Assembly (NCBI RefSeq): GCF_003946885.1
Contig: NZ_RWKQ01000003.1
Coordinates: forward strand, 27,194 to 91,193
DNA from: Specibacter cremeus
Lineage (GTDB): Bacteria; Actinomycetota; Actinomycetes; Actinomycetales; Micrococcaceae
Length of the DNA: 64,000 nt
Reading direction: 5' to 3'
In this document: positions 33,575 to 42,363 of the stretch, in pieces
How the letters are laid out: every line of letters starts with the position of its first letter
Position numbering within the stretch: position 1 is the first letter of the stretch
The notes under the pieces: model-generated
What the model was told of the DNA's origin: nothing
The model's input: only the letters and a program-made list of their open reading frames with translations
The model's database searches: none
Program-made: the position numbers and the translations under genes

Positions 33575-34216
33575 ATGACGCTTCTTTCGCTGCTGGCCTT
33601 CGCCGGCCTCTGCCTGGTCCTCTCCCTCACGCCGGGGCCGGACACGTTCCTGGTGCTGCGCATCGCGATGAACCGGGTGGGCGCGGGAGTCGCCGCGGCC
33701 ACCGGGTCCGCCGTCGCCGCACTGCTCTGGGCGGCGCTGGTGGGCGTGGGTCTGGCCGCGATCCTCGAGCAGTCGGCGGAGGTGTTCCGCTGGATCAAGA
33801 TCGCCGGCGGGCTGTACCTGCTGTATCTGGGCGTGTCCTCGTTCCTGAAGGCCCGCAAGGCCGCCAAGGAGGGCGTGGCCGCCCCCGACGGCGAGGCGCC
33901 GCTGGGCTACGGGCTGTGGCAGGGCTTCGGTGCGGGCGCGCTGTCCACCATCCTGAACCCCAAGGTGGGCCTGTTCTACCTGGCCGTGGTCCCGCAGTTC
34001 ATCCCGCACGGCGGCAACACCCTGGGCACGGCCATGATTCTGGGCTCGATCGAGGCCGTCATCGCCTTCTCGTACCTGGCCGTCGTGGCGCTCGTGGCGT
34101 TCAAGGCCATGCAATGGCTGCGCCGGCCGCGCGTGAAGAATGTCATGGAGCGCGGCAGCAGCGGCATCATCGCGGCCCTCGGCGTGGGCGTGCTCGCCTC
34201 CGGCGCCGCCAGCTGA
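33575..34216 (+). CDS. LysE-family amino acid exporter
   Basis: 213 residues, about six membrane segments. The N-terminus LLAFAGLCLVLSLTPGPDTF carries the family PGPD motif, and the NPKVGLFYLAVVPQFI segment is the conserved NPK motif of LysE/RhtB proteins. Members export amino acids or derivatives from the cytosol. The ATG at 33575 is chosen; an ATG three codons earlier is equally possible as no clear ribosome binding site is present. Its TGA stop is the first three bases of a family 2 palindromic repeat. Confidence 0.9.
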   Translation: MTLLSLLAFAGLCLVLSLTPGPDTFLVLRIAMNRVGAGVAAATGSAVAALLWAALVGVGLAAILEQSAEVFRWIKIAGGLYLLYLGVSSFLKARKAAKEGVAAPDGEAPLGYGLWQGFGAGALSTILNPKVGLFYLAVVPQFIPHGGNTLGTAMILGSIEAVIAFSYLAVVALVAFKAMQWLRRPRVKNVMERGSSGIIAALGVGVLASGAAS

Positions 34217-34302
34217 CCCAACTCCGGTGCAGAAGCGCACCCTTTTGGGCCGTTCCGGGCCGTTCCATGCCTGGAAACGTGCTCTTCCGCACCTCAGTTT
34301 CG
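34217..34302. repeat. Family 2 palindromic repeat, copy A
   Basis: Begins CCCAACTCCGGTGCAGAAGC immediately after the LysE stop codon, contains GCGCACC, TTCCGGGCCGTTCC and ends GCACCTCAGTTT. Terminal and internal inverted repeats (CCCAACT / AGTT, GGTGC / GCACC) would fold it into a hairpin. About 12 bases near the middle are extra relative to copy B. The right end overlaps the decayed DUF559-type gene. Confidence 0.75.
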
Positions 34303-34920
34303 CGGACCTGGCCAGCCACGTTCCGTCAGCGCACGGCGGATTTCGCCACGGCGACACAGTATGGCCGGAACGACTGGTCCGGTGTGCGCACGATGCCCGG
34401 ACTGAGCCGGACGGGCATATTGATCTCCGGTTCCGGCAGCCCGGCCCGGGATTCCTGGGCCGAGGCCGAGCCGACCCGCGCCAGTTTCCGATGCCAGGCG
34501 CGCCTTCCGGATCCCCGGCGTCCCCTTGTGCCGGTCCAGCAGCGCGGCCAGCTGCTCCAGCGTGGCGTACGGTTCGCTCCGCCCCTCGAACTCGGGCCGG
34601 GGTATGCGCACCAGGTGGTCGGCCATGACCACCAACTCCTCGACCGACATCCGGCGCGCGCGGGTGGTCAGCCACAAGCCGTCGATGAACACGACTTCGT
34701 CATTCCAGGACTGGGTCTTGTGCCCGATGACCCCGCGACGGCGTGGCATCTTGTGTGGATCCTGGTGGGAGATGTGGATGGCGGGGGCGCCGACGTCGGG
34801 ATGGAAGCCCGGGAAGCCCCGGATCTCGAACGGGGTGGCATGCGATGCGGCGGAGTGACCGGCGATGACGGTGAAGGGGACGGAGCGCAACGGTGCGGGG
34901 AAATTCTCTGCATGGAACAT
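34294..34920 (-). pseudogene. Decayed AbiEi/DUF559-type protein gene
   Basis: The first frame from the ATG at 34920 encodes a segment like the N-terminal and middle part of actinobacterial AbiEi-antitoxin/DUF559 proteins: FPAPLRSVPFTVIAGHSA, AIHISHQDPHKMPRRRGVIGH, DEVVFIDGLWLTTRARRMS and ATLEQLAALLDRHKGTPGIRK. After about 34500 this frame becomes meaningless, while the expected continuation appears in another frame (ESRAGLPEPEINMPVRLSPG, then PDQSFRPYCVAV) and stops early at 34326. The DUF559 endonuclease-fold C-terminus is missing. So at least one frameshift and a C-terminal deletion are present. Family identification is from memory of similar proteins. Confidence 0.65.
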
Positions 34921-34979
34921 CCCCTCATAACCGATTCGGGCCGAGGCCGCAGATGTTATCCACCGGCCCCTGCCCGCAG

Positions 34980-35056
34980 CCCAACTGGGGTGCGGGAGCG
35001 CACCAGTTCGCGCCATTCCGGGCCGGTTTCCGTGCTTTTCAGCACCACAGTTGGGT
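34980..35056. repeat. Family 2 palindromic repeat, copy B
   Basis: CCCAACTGGGGTGCGGGAGC through TTCCGGGCC to AGCACCACAGTTGGGT. Outer arms CCCAACT / AGTTGGG and inner arms GGTGC / GCACC are perfect. Its right end touches the stop codon of the racemase gene (TGA on the minus strand at 35056-35058). Confidence 0.8.
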
Positions 35057-36204
35057 CAGGAGGGCGTGAGGACCTCGGAACCCGTGGTGAACGAGGCCAG
35101 CACGTCCGGGATCGGCTCCACGCCGATGCCCGGCCCCTGCGGAATGTCGATCCGCCCGTCCCGGAGCACGAACGGCTCCGTGATGTCCTGCGCGTAGAAC
35201 CGGTCCGAGGCGGAGATGTCGCCCGGCAGCGTGAACCCGTCCAAGCCGGCCAGCGCGGCGTTCGCGGCCCGGCCCAGCCCGGTCTCCAGCATGCCGCCGC
35301 ACCACACCGCCTTGCCGTGCGCCTTGGCGAGGTCGTGGATGCGCCGGGCCTCCAGGTACCCGCCCACCCGGCCGGGCTTGATGTTGATGACATCCACGGC
35401 ACCCAGCGAGATCGCGTCCGCCGCGGACTTCGCGCTCGTGATGGACTCATCCAGGCACATCGGGGTGGTCATGAGCTTGGCCAGCTGGGCGTGCTGGAAC
35501 ACGTCGTCCTCGCCCAGCGGCTGCTCGATCAGCAGCAGGTTAAACGCGTCGAGCCGGCGCAGCAGCGGCGCGTCGACCAGCGTGTAGGCGGCGTTGGCGT
35601 CCACCTGCAGCAGCAGCTCGTCGCCGAACCGCTCGCGCACGGCCCGCACCGGGGCCAGGTCCCAGCCCGGCTTGATCTTCAGCTTGATCCGCACATACCC
35701 CTGCTCCACGTAGCCGGCCACGGCATCCAGCAGTTCCGGCACGGTGTCCATGATGCCCACCGACACGCCGGACGGCACGGACGTGCGCACAGCACCGAAG
35801 TAGTGCGCCAGCGATTCGCCCCGGGCCCGCAGCTGGGCGTCCAGCACGGCCATCTCCACGGCCGACTTCGCCATCGGCTGGCCCACGATGTGCCGCAGCA
35901 GGTACCCCACGGTCTCGGCCGTGACGTCGGTTCCCGCGTCCTGGGCGGCGTACAGCGTCGGCAGCAAGTACCGCTTGATGACGTCGGCGCAGCCGTCGAT
36001 GTACTCGGGCGAATAGAACGGGTCGGCCAGCGCCACGCACTCCGCCCACCCCGTCACCGACGCCAGCGCGCCGGACGCGTCGGCGGCCGTACCGTCCAGG
36101 CGCAGCACCAGGGCGTGCCGCCGGGTCTGGGTGCTGAACGACGTGGTGAACGGGCTCACCAGCGGCAACTCCACGTGGCGCAGCTCAACGGACTCAATCC
36201 TCAT
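35056..36204 (-). CDS. N-succinylamino acid racemase / o-succinylbenzoate synthase-like enzyme
   Basis: A 382-residue enolase-superfamily enzyme. The catalytic lysines are in KLKIKPGWD (K174, K176) and INIKPGRVGG (K276); metal ligands are D202 (VDANAAYTL), E227 (LIEQPL) and D252 (CLDESI). KxKIxPGxD is typical of the NSAR/OSBS subgroup. The enzyme could make o-succinylbenzoate for menaquinone (MenC), but the neighbours are an N-acyltransferase and an M20 hydrolase rather than men genes, so N-acyl amino acid racemisation is more likely. It overlaps the GNAT gene by 11 bases. Confidence 0.9.
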   Translation of the reverse strand: MRIESVELRHVELPLVSPFTTSFSTQTRRHALVLRLDGTAADASGALASVTGWAECVALADPFYSPEYIDGCADVIKRYLLPTLYAAQDAGTDVTAETVGYLLRHIVGQPMAKSAVEMAVLDAQLRARGESLAHYFGAVRTSVPSGVSVGIMDTVPELLDAVAGYVEQGYVRIKLKIKPGWDLAPVRAVRERFGDELLLQVDANAAYTLVDAPLLRRLDAFNLLLIEQPLGEDDVFQHAQLAKLMTTPMCLDESITSAKSAADAISLGAVDVINIKPGRVGGYLEARRIHDLAKAHGKAVWCGGMLETGLGRAANAALAGLDGFTLPGDISASDRFYAQDITEPFVLRDGRIDIPQGPGIGVEPIPDVLASFTTGSEVLTPS

Positions 36205-37000
36205 GCGTGGGACCCTCCAAAAGGTAGAAACCTGACTTGTCGAAACCCGTGATCCGCCACCCCGCCGCCAGCCGCGGCGCCAGCGCCTCCCGCAGTGCCA
36301 GCCGCCAGCGTCTGGCCAGGACGGGATCGGATGCCCGCACCGCCTCGATGTCGTGCGGGAGGCCCAGTGCCAGCGGTGAAGCATGGACGACGGCGGTGAC
36401 CGGCTCCCCCTCCCGGCCCACCGCCAGCGCGCACGGCAGCCCGGCCGCCGAACCGGATGAGGGCGTGGGTGCGTCGACGGACCAGCTGGCCAGCATTCGG
36501 TCGCTGGGCTGTCCGGCGTTGACCAGGTCGGCCATCTCCCCATAGAAGTCCACCAGGTACGTCACGCCGGCGGCGCCGAGCCGGGCGATGTTGAAGTAGG
36601 CGTTGCGGGCCACGAGGGGGTCGAACGTCCACGTGATGGTGGCTATGCCGCGCTCGCGGCACCACTGCCGCTGGTGCTCCTTCAGGAGCCGGCCCAGGCC
36701 GAGCCCGGCATGGTCGGTGCGGACGCCGGCGATATGCGAGTGCAGCACCGCCCCGGCCGGGGCGGCGAAGAAGCCGACGCACACGCCCACCATCTCGGCG
36801 CCGTCGTACAGGCCCACCACATAGTTGCCGGCGTGGGCCAGCGCCATCAGCAGGGCCGGGTCGAAGTGGCTGTTGGGTTCGGAGCGCCAGATCGAGTCCA
36901 ACACGGCGTTGGCCTGGACCATCTGTTTCATGGTGTGCAGGTCCTCGAACCGCAGCCCGGCGGCCTCCGGCGGGAGCGCGTGGGCGAGTTGGGCGGTCAT
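36194..37000 (-). CDS. GNAT-family acyltransferase, candidate D-amino acid N-succinyltransferase
   Basis: 268 residues with a GNAT core: VVGLYDGAEMVGVCVGFFAAP, then the acyl-CoA loop RTDHAGLGLGRLLKEHQRQW and WTFDPLVARNAYFNIARLGA. This COG3375-like group is seen beside N-succinylamino acid racemases. In the Geobacillus kaustophilus pathway the GNAT protein succinylates D-amino acids, the racemase inverts them, and an M20 hydrolase frees the L-amino acid; the three genes occur here in one overlapping operon. The acyl donor and acceptor are inferred from that precedent. Confidence 0.85.
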   Translation of the reverse strand: MTAQLAHALPPEAAGLRFEDLHTMKQMVQANAVLDSIWRSEPNSHFDPALLMALAHAGNYVVGLYDGAEMVGVCVGFFAAPAGAVLHSHIAGVRTDHAGLGLGRLLKEHQRQWCRERGIATITWTFDPLVARNAYFNIARLGAAGVTYLVDFYGEMADLVNAGQPSDRMLASWSVDAPTPSSGSAAGLPCALAVGREGEPVTAVVHASPLALGLPHDIEAVRASDPVLARRWRLALREALAPRLAAGWRITGFDKSGFYLLEGPTHED

Positions 37001-38184
37001 GGGTGCGCCCCGTCCGCCAGCAGGTCGACCACTAGGGCGGCCACCAGGGCGGTGCGCTCGGCCATCGTGTCCAGCAGCACGTACTCGCCGCGGGCGTGCG
37101 CGCCGCCGCCCACGGCCCCCAGCCCGTCGAGCGTGGGCACGCCGAGCCCGGCCGCGAAGTTGCCGTCCGAACCGCCTCCCACGCGCAGGGCACCGGGCGC
37201 GTCCAGGCCCAGCGACCCGGCCGCGGCCACGCACCGGGCGTACAGCGGAGCGGCCATGGCTTCCTCCAGCGGCGGCCGGTTGACGCCGCCGGTCACGGCC
37301 AGGGCGGCCCCGGCCAGCACCGGCTCCAGCGCACGCAGCGCCGCATCAACGCGGGCCTGTTCGGCCGCGCTCCACGCGCGCACGTCGACGTCGAGCGTGC
37401 CGGCCGCGGCCACCGTGTTGATGGTGGTCCCGGCCGCGGCGACCGTGGGCGTGAGCGTGGTCCCGGCGGCCGGGTCCGCGAGCGCGGCCACGGCCATCAC
37501 CTGGTGGGCCAGTTCCACGACGGCGTTGACCCCCTTCTCCGGTTCCAGCCCGGCATGGGCGGCCCGGCCGGTGATCTCCACCCGGTACATCGACACCCCC
37601 TTCCGTGCCGTCTTCAACGCCCCGCCGTCGGCGGAGGCCTCCAGCACCAGCACGGCGGCGCAGCCGGCCGCCTCCGCCTCGATGAGGGCCCGCGACGACG
37701 CCGATCCGGTCTCCTCGTCGCCGGTCACCAGCACGCTGATACCGTCCAACGCTACGCCCTGCGCCCGCAGCAACGACAGGGCGTGAAGGCCCTGCACCAG
37801 CCCGGCCAGCATGTCGAACGTGCCCGGCCCGGTCAGCGCCGCCCGCCCGTCCACCTGCGTCGGCGTGCACACCGGGGCCGGGCCCCAGGAGCCGAGAGGC
37901 CACACCGTGTCGTGGTGACACAACAGCAGCAGCCGCGATCCGGGGTCGTCGGCGTGCTCCCGGTCCCGCACACCGAGCCGCCAGCGCAGGTGGCTGACAC
38001 CGTCCACCGTGATGCGTTCCGGCGCCGTGCCGAGCAGCCGCTCGCCCAGCACGGCCACGGCGTCGGCGCTGCGGGCCACGGCGGCGAGGTCCGCCGTGGG
38101 CGATTCCACCTCCACGAGCGTGCGCAGGTCGGCCTCCAGCCCGGCCTGCCGCGCCCGGGCGGCCGCCAGCAAGTCAGCGGCCAC
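36997..38184 (-). CDS. M20-family metallohydrolase (N-acyl amino acid hydrolase/carboxypeptidase type)
   Basis: 395 residues. Metal and catalytic motifs are LLCHHDTVWPLGSWG (HxD), GPGTFDMLAGLV (bridging Asp), TGDEETGSASS (Glu-Glu) and the C-terminal GGGAHARGEYVLL (His). The small dimerisation domain lies at about residues 190-300. Glutamate-carboxypeptidase- and ArgE/DapE-like relatives cleave N-acyl or dipeptide bonds. In this operon it would release L-amino acid from the N-acyl product of the racemase. It overlaps its neighbours by 4 and 11 bases. Confidence 0.9.
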   Translation of the reverse strand: MAADLLAAARARQAGLEADLRTLVEVESPTADLAAVARSADAVAVLGERLLGTAPERITVDGVSHLRWRLGVRDREHADDPGSRLLLLCHHDTVWPLGSWGPAPVCTPTQVDGRAALTGPGTFDMLAGLVQGLHALSLLRAQGVALDGISVLVTGDEETGSASSRALIEAEAAGCAAVLVLEASADGGALKTARKGVSMYRVEITGRAAHAGLEPEKGVNAVVELAHQVMAVAALADPAAGTTLTPTVAAAGTTINTVAAAGTLDVDVRAWSAAEQARVDAALRALEPVLAGAALAVTGGVNRPPLEEAMAAPLYARCVAAAGSLGLDAPGALRVGGGSDGNFAAGLGVPTLDGLGAVGGGAHARGEYVLLDTMAERTALVAALVVDLLADGAHP

Positions 38185-41100
38185 GGCCGGTCACCTGCGG
38201 GTAGGCGCGCGTGCCGAAGTGCAGCAGCGGCGCCCCGTCCACCGTCTCGAAGCTGAGCCGCACCCAGTCCTTGGCGTCCGGCAGCGCCGCGCCGAACTCG
38301 CCGTCGGGGCCCGGGACCAGCGCGAACACCCGCTCCTCGCCGTCCGTGACCAGCCCGCTGGTGTCGGTGGTGACGGCCTGCCAGGACGGCGCATCCGGAT
38401 CGGGCCCGGCCGGCGCCGGCCGGACGTCGATGCGCAGCCCGGCCGCCTCATACACGCCGGCGTACTCATGCAGCCTCTCCGGGGCAAGGGAAGGCGCTGC
38501 GGGCGCGTAGGCCGCCGGCATACGGGCCCCGGCCAGCAGTAGCGCCGCCTCGGTGAACAGCTCGCGGTGGATGGCCTCCGCCCGGCCGCCGTTGACGGAC
38601 AGGAACAGCACCAGGCCCTGCTCCGGGAACAGGCGCAGGTAGGAGTTCTGCCCGAACGTGGCCCCGTTGTGGTTGACCGTGGGCACGCCGTCCCAGTCCT
38701 GCAGGCACCAGCCCAGCGCCCACGCGTCGGCGATCGTGCAGGCATGGCCCATGGCGACCTGCGGGCTGAGCATCCGCGCCAGCCAGGGCTGCGGCAGCAA
38801 CCCCTCCCCGCCGGGCAGGAAGCTGCGCGCGTACGTCAGCGCGTCGTCGGCGGAGGCCGTGACAAGCCCGGCCGGACCGGCACTGCGCGGAATGAGGAAC
38901 GACGGCGTCACCCGGGTTTCGCCGCCGGCGCCCAGATGGCCCACGGCGAACCGGTGCAGTGCGGTTTGCTCCGGCAGGGTCGTCGTCTCGGTGAGGCCCA
39001 GCGGTTTCAGGATGTGCTCGGCCAGGGCGGCGTCCCAGCTCATGCCGCGCAGCACCTCCACGACGCGCCCGGCGATGACCAGGCCCGTGTTGCAGTACGA
39101 CCACGTCTGCCCGGGCGCGAACACCTGCCCGGCGTCGGCCAGGGACGCCACGTACCGCTCCACGCAGTCGTCGCCGCGGCCGGTGTCCGTGAAGATGTCC
39201 CCGTCCAGGCCGCTGGTGTGCGTGAGCAGGTGGCGCATGGTGATGGTGGCGCTCGCGTGCGCGTCGGCCACCCGGAAGTCGGCCAGCACGTCCCGGATCG
39301 GCGCGTCCAGGTCCAGTTTGCCCTCCGCGGCCAGTTGCAGCACCAGCGTGGCCGTCCACGTCTTGCCGATGGAGCCGAGCTGGACCAGCGTGTCGGCCGT
39401 GAACGCCTCTCCGGTGGCCAGGTTGGTGACGCCGGCGGCTGCGACGACGCGTTCCTCGCCGCCGCCTGCGGCGGTGCGCAGCATGCCGAACACGGCGCCG
39501 GGGACGCCGTACTTGGCCGCCAGCGTGTCGAGCCGGTGCCGCCAGTGCGCGGCGTCCAGCGCCGGGACGGCCGCCCGGGTGGCGGGCACGTGCCGCTCCA
39601 GCCAGTCGACGACCCGGTTGCTGTAGTCGATCCGGTGGCGCAGCGGGCCGTCCAGCACGAACGGGTGGCCCTGCCCGGGGTAGAGCACCAGCCGGGTGTC
39701 CACGCCGGCCAGTCGCAGCGCCGCGAACCACTGCTCGGCCTGGTTGACCGGGCAGCGCTGGTCGTCGGCGCCGTGCAGCACCAGGGTCGGGGTGCGTACC
39801 CGGTCCGCCCGGGTGATCGGCGAGAGGCGGGCGGCCGTGTCCGGATCGGTGTCCGCGCACAGTTCGGTGTGGGCCAGGAACACGCCCTGGTCGCTGGCGC
39901 CGGGGAAGTTGCGCAGGTCGCAGACCAGCCCGCCGGCGACGGCCGCCGCGAACCGGTTCGTGCGGCTGGTCATCGAGCAGGTGGCGAACCCGCCGTAGCT
40001 GTAGCCGGCCACGGCCAGCCGGGCCGGGTCGGCCAGGCCCTCGGCGACCAGCTGGTCCAGCGGTTCCATCCAGTCGGCGTGATCGGCCTCGCCCCATGCG
40101 TTGTGGACCCCGCGCAGGAACGCCTCGCCGTAGCCGTCGCTGCCGCGTACGTTCAGCAGCAGGATGGTCCAGCCCTTGGCCGCGAGCATCTGGTGGTAGG
40201 GGTGCATGGCGTCGGCCGTGCCGGTCCAGGCATTGTGCGGGCCGCCGTGCACGTCCAGCAGGACCGGGCCGGGTCCGGTCGTGGTGGCGGCGCGGATGAG
40301 CCAGCCGGGGACGGTGCCGCCGTCGGAGACGGTGAACGTGCGCGGCGCGGCGGCCACCAGCTCCACGTCCGGCAGCGCGTCGGCGCTCAGCGTGGTCAGG
40401 ATTTTCAGGGTGCCGTCGGCGGCGACGACGCCGACCTCGCCAAAGCTGTGTTGGCCGGCCACGACGACGGCGATCGTCCCGGCCGCCGCCGACAGGCCCG
40501 ACACCACGCGATGCCCGCCGGTCAGCACGGGCCGGCACACGCCGTCGGTGCCGGCGCGGTACACGTGCGTGTTGCCGCCCTCGCGCAGGCAGAACAGCAC
40601 GTCGCCGCCGGGCAGCACCCGGGCACGGCCGCCCGGGTAGCCGGGACCGCCGGGCATGACGTTGCGGTCCAGTCCGGTCGTCAGCGACGCATCCGGCACG
40701 GCCGGGTCCAGCGCCAACCGCCACAGCGCCGCATTGCGGATGTCCATGCGCGCCAGCCCGGTGGCGATGACGGCGGACCCGTCGGCCAGCCATTCGACCG
40801 GGCCGGTCACGGCATCGGCGTGGCCGATCCGGCGCGCCGGTTGCGTGTCGTCGGCCAGGTCCACGTACCAGGCCTGGCTGGTCTGGGTGAGGTCGCGGTC
40901 GGCGTCCCGGGCGGCCGTGAACGCCAGCTTCGTCCCGTCCGGGGACACGGCCGGCTCGCCGGCGTCCCAGTCACCGTCGGTCAGGCGGCGGGAGGCGCCC
41001 GTCGCCGTGTCCAGCGCCACGAGGTGGCGGCGCAGGCTGCCCGCGTAACCGCCGTCGTCGCTCTTGTAGTCCAGCCGGTCCGCGACGATCGGCGCGGCGC

Positions 41101-41536
41101 CAGGCAAGGCAGGCGCGTCATCGCCCCCGGGCGGGGGCGCGGCAATGTCCACGGGGGCGCTGAAGTACACGGTGCGGCCGTCCGCCGCCCAGGCGGGCGT
41201 GCCGGCGCCGTGCGGGAAACCGGCCGGCGTGGTGAGCGGTTCCGGCTCGCCGCCGTCGGCCGGCACCAGCCACAGCTGGGCGGCTCCGCCGTCGACGGAG
41301 CGCAGGAACGCCAGCGCCGCGCCGTCGGGCCGCCACACGGGCGAGCCGTCCCGCCCGGGTCGGGTGAGCGGGAGCGGCGTGCCCCCGGCCGCGGACGCCA
41401 GCCACAGTGCCGAGCGGGCGGCGCCGCCCTCCGTGGTGGCCAGCGTGTAGGCGATCCGGGTGCCGTCCGGGCTGACCGCCGGCTCGGCGGGCAGGGCCAG
41501 GGCGGCCAGGTCGGTGGCGTTGAATGTGCGGCTCAT
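38174..41536 (-). CDS. Fusion of S9 prolyl-oligopeptidase and S12 beta-lactamase-like serine hydrolase
   Basis: 1120 residues in one uninterrupted frame. N-terminal WD40/TolB-like propeller (about 1-370; repeats such as EPAVSPDGTRIAYTLA and GSPVWRPDGAALAFL), S9 catalytic domain (about 385-655) with S513 in AGYSYGGFATC, acid in LHGADDQRCPVNQ and His in GQGHPFVLDG. A second hydrolase domain follows (about 670-1030): SxxK at S722 (LGSIGKTWT), YxN at Y814 (WSYCNTG) and HxG at H956 (NHNGATFG), the beta-lactamase/D-aminopeptidase/DD-peptidase triad. A 90-residue tail ends it. No signal peptide, so probably cytoplasmic. It could process imported peptides, including D-residue ones. It overlaps the ABC ATPase gene by 4 bases. 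Confidence 0.9.
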   Translation of the reverse strand: MSRTFNATDLAALALPAEPAVSPDGTRIAYTLATTEGGAARSALWLASAAGGTPLPLTRPGRDGSPVWRPDGAALAFLRSVDGGAAQLWLVPADGGEPEPLTTPAGFPHGAGTPAWAADGRTVYFSAPVDIAAPPPGGDDAPALPGAAPIVADRLDYKSDDGGYAGSLRRHLVALDTATGASRRLTDGDWDAGEPAVSPDGTKLAFTAARDADRDLTQTSQAWYVDLADDTQPARRIGHADAVTGPVEWLADGSAVIATGLARMDIRNAALWRLALDPAVPDASLTTGLDRNVMPGGPGYPGGRARVLPGGDVLFCLREGGNTHVYRAGTDGVCRPVLTGGHRVVSGLSAAAGTIAVVVAGQHSFGEVGVVAADGTLKILTTLSADALPDVELVAAAPRTFTVSDGGTVPGWLIRAATTTGPGPVLLDVHGGPHNAWTGTADAMHPYHQMLAAKGWTILLLNVRGSDGYGEAFLRGVHNAWGEADHADWMEPLDQLVAEGLADPARLAVAGYSYGGFATCSMTSRTNRFAAAVAGGLVCDLRNFPGASDQGVFLAHTELCADTDPDTAARLSPITRADRVRTPTLVLHGADDQRCPVNQAEQWFAALRLAGVDTRLVLYPGQGHPFVLDGPLRHRIDYSNRVVDWLERHVPATRAAVPALDAAHWRHRLDTLAAKYGVPGAVFGMLRTAAGGGEERVVAAAGVTNLATGEAFTADTLVQLGSIGKTWTATLVLQLAAEGKLDLDAPIRDVLADFRVADAHASATITMRHLLTHTSGLDGDIFTDTGRGDDCVERYVASLADAGQVFAPGQTWSYCNTGLVIAGRVVEVLRGMSWDAALAEHILKPLGLTETTTLPEQTALHRFAVGHLGAGGETRVTPSFLIPRSAGPAGLVTASADDALTYARSFLPGGEGLLPQPWLARMLSPQVAMGHACTIADAWALGWCLQDWDGVPTVNHNGATFGQNSYLRLFPEQGLVLFLSVNGGRAEAIHRELFTEAALLLAGARMPAAYAPAAPSLAPERLHEYAGVYEAAGLRIDVRPAPAGPDPDAPSWQAVTTDTSGLVTDGEERVFALVPGPDGEFGAALPDAKDWVRLSFETVDGAPLLHFGTRAYPQVTGRGR

Positions 41537-42363
41537 CGTGCTCCTTCACTGATCTGGATCATGCCGGTGGCCGGTGCGAACAGCGGTTCGCCGATGCGCG
41601 GGACGGCCTGCAACAGGGTCTTCGTGTAGTCCTGGCGGGGATGGTCCAGCACAGTCATTGTCTCCCCGTGTTCGACGAGCCGGCCGGACTGCATGACCGC
41701 CACCTCGTCGCACAGGTAGCGGACCACGGCCAGGTTGTGGCTGACGAACAGGATGCCCAGGCCCAGCTCGCGCTGGATGTGCCGGAGCAGGTTCAGCACG
41801 GACCCCTGGACGGAGACGTCAAGGGCCGAGGTGATCTCATCGGCCAGAATGACGCCCGGCGCCGCGGCCAGGGCACGGGCCAGGGCCACGCGCTGGCGCT
41901 GGCCGCCGGACAAGGCCGCCGGCAGGTCCGCGGCGCGGGCGGCCGGCAACTGCACGGATTCGAGCAGGCGGGCCGTCTCGGCGGCGCGCTGCGCCCGCCC
42001 CGTCCGGGTGCCGGCGCGTTTCGCGGCCGCGTCGAGGGCCTCCGCCACGGACTGGCCGATGGTCAGCTTGGGGTTCAGGCACGACGATGGGTCCTGGAAG
42101 ATCATCTGGATGCGCTGACGCAGCCGGGCGTTGGCGCCGCGGGCGTGGGATACCTGGACGCCGTCGAGCAGGACGCTGCCCGCCGACGGTTCGCAGAGTC
42201 CGACGGCGGCGCGCGCCAGTGTTGACTTGCCGGAGCCGGACTCCCCCACGAGTCCGACGATCTTCCCGGCCGGGACGCTCAGCGACACGTCGTCGACGGC
42301 GACGAACCGCCGCGGCCCGTGCCCGAACGCCACGCTGACGTTCCGGAATTCAAGGTGGTTCAT
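41533..42363 (-). CDS. Peptide ABC transporter ATP-binding protein (OppF/DppF type)
   Basis: 276 residues. Walker A GLVGESGSGKSTLA, Q-loop MIFQDPSSCLNP, signature LSGGQRQRVALARALA and Walker B GVILADEITSALD with H-loop FVSHNLAVV. It supplies one of two nucleotide-binding domains; the other is fused to a permease in the next gene upstream. Start ATG overlaps that gene's stop (ATGA). Confidence 0.93.
   Translation of the reverse strand: MNHLEFRNVSVAFGHGPRRFVAVDDVSLSVPAGKIVGLVGESGSGKSTLARAAVGLCEPSAGSVLLDGVQVSHARGANARLRQRIQMIFQDPSSCLNPKLTIGQSVAEALDAAAKRAGTRTGRAQRAAETARLLESVQLPAARAADLPAALSGGQRQRVALARALAAAPGVILADEITSALDVSVQGSVLNLLRHIQRELGLGILFVSHNLAVVRYLCDEVAVMQSGRLVEHGETMTVLDHPRQDYTKTLLQAVPRIGEPLFAPATGMIQISEGAR

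Noticed and set aside
35056..36204. Firm naming of the enolase-superfamily gene as menC
   Set aside because: Motifs fit both OSBS and NSAR and there are no other men genes nearby; the GNAT and M20 partners favour the racemase role, so no symbol is given.
38567..41629. Over 1000-codon plus-strand open frame opposite the S9/S12 fusion
   Set aside because: Same reasoning: the minus strand encodes all catalytic motifs, while this frame is low-complexity and stop-free only because of GC bias.
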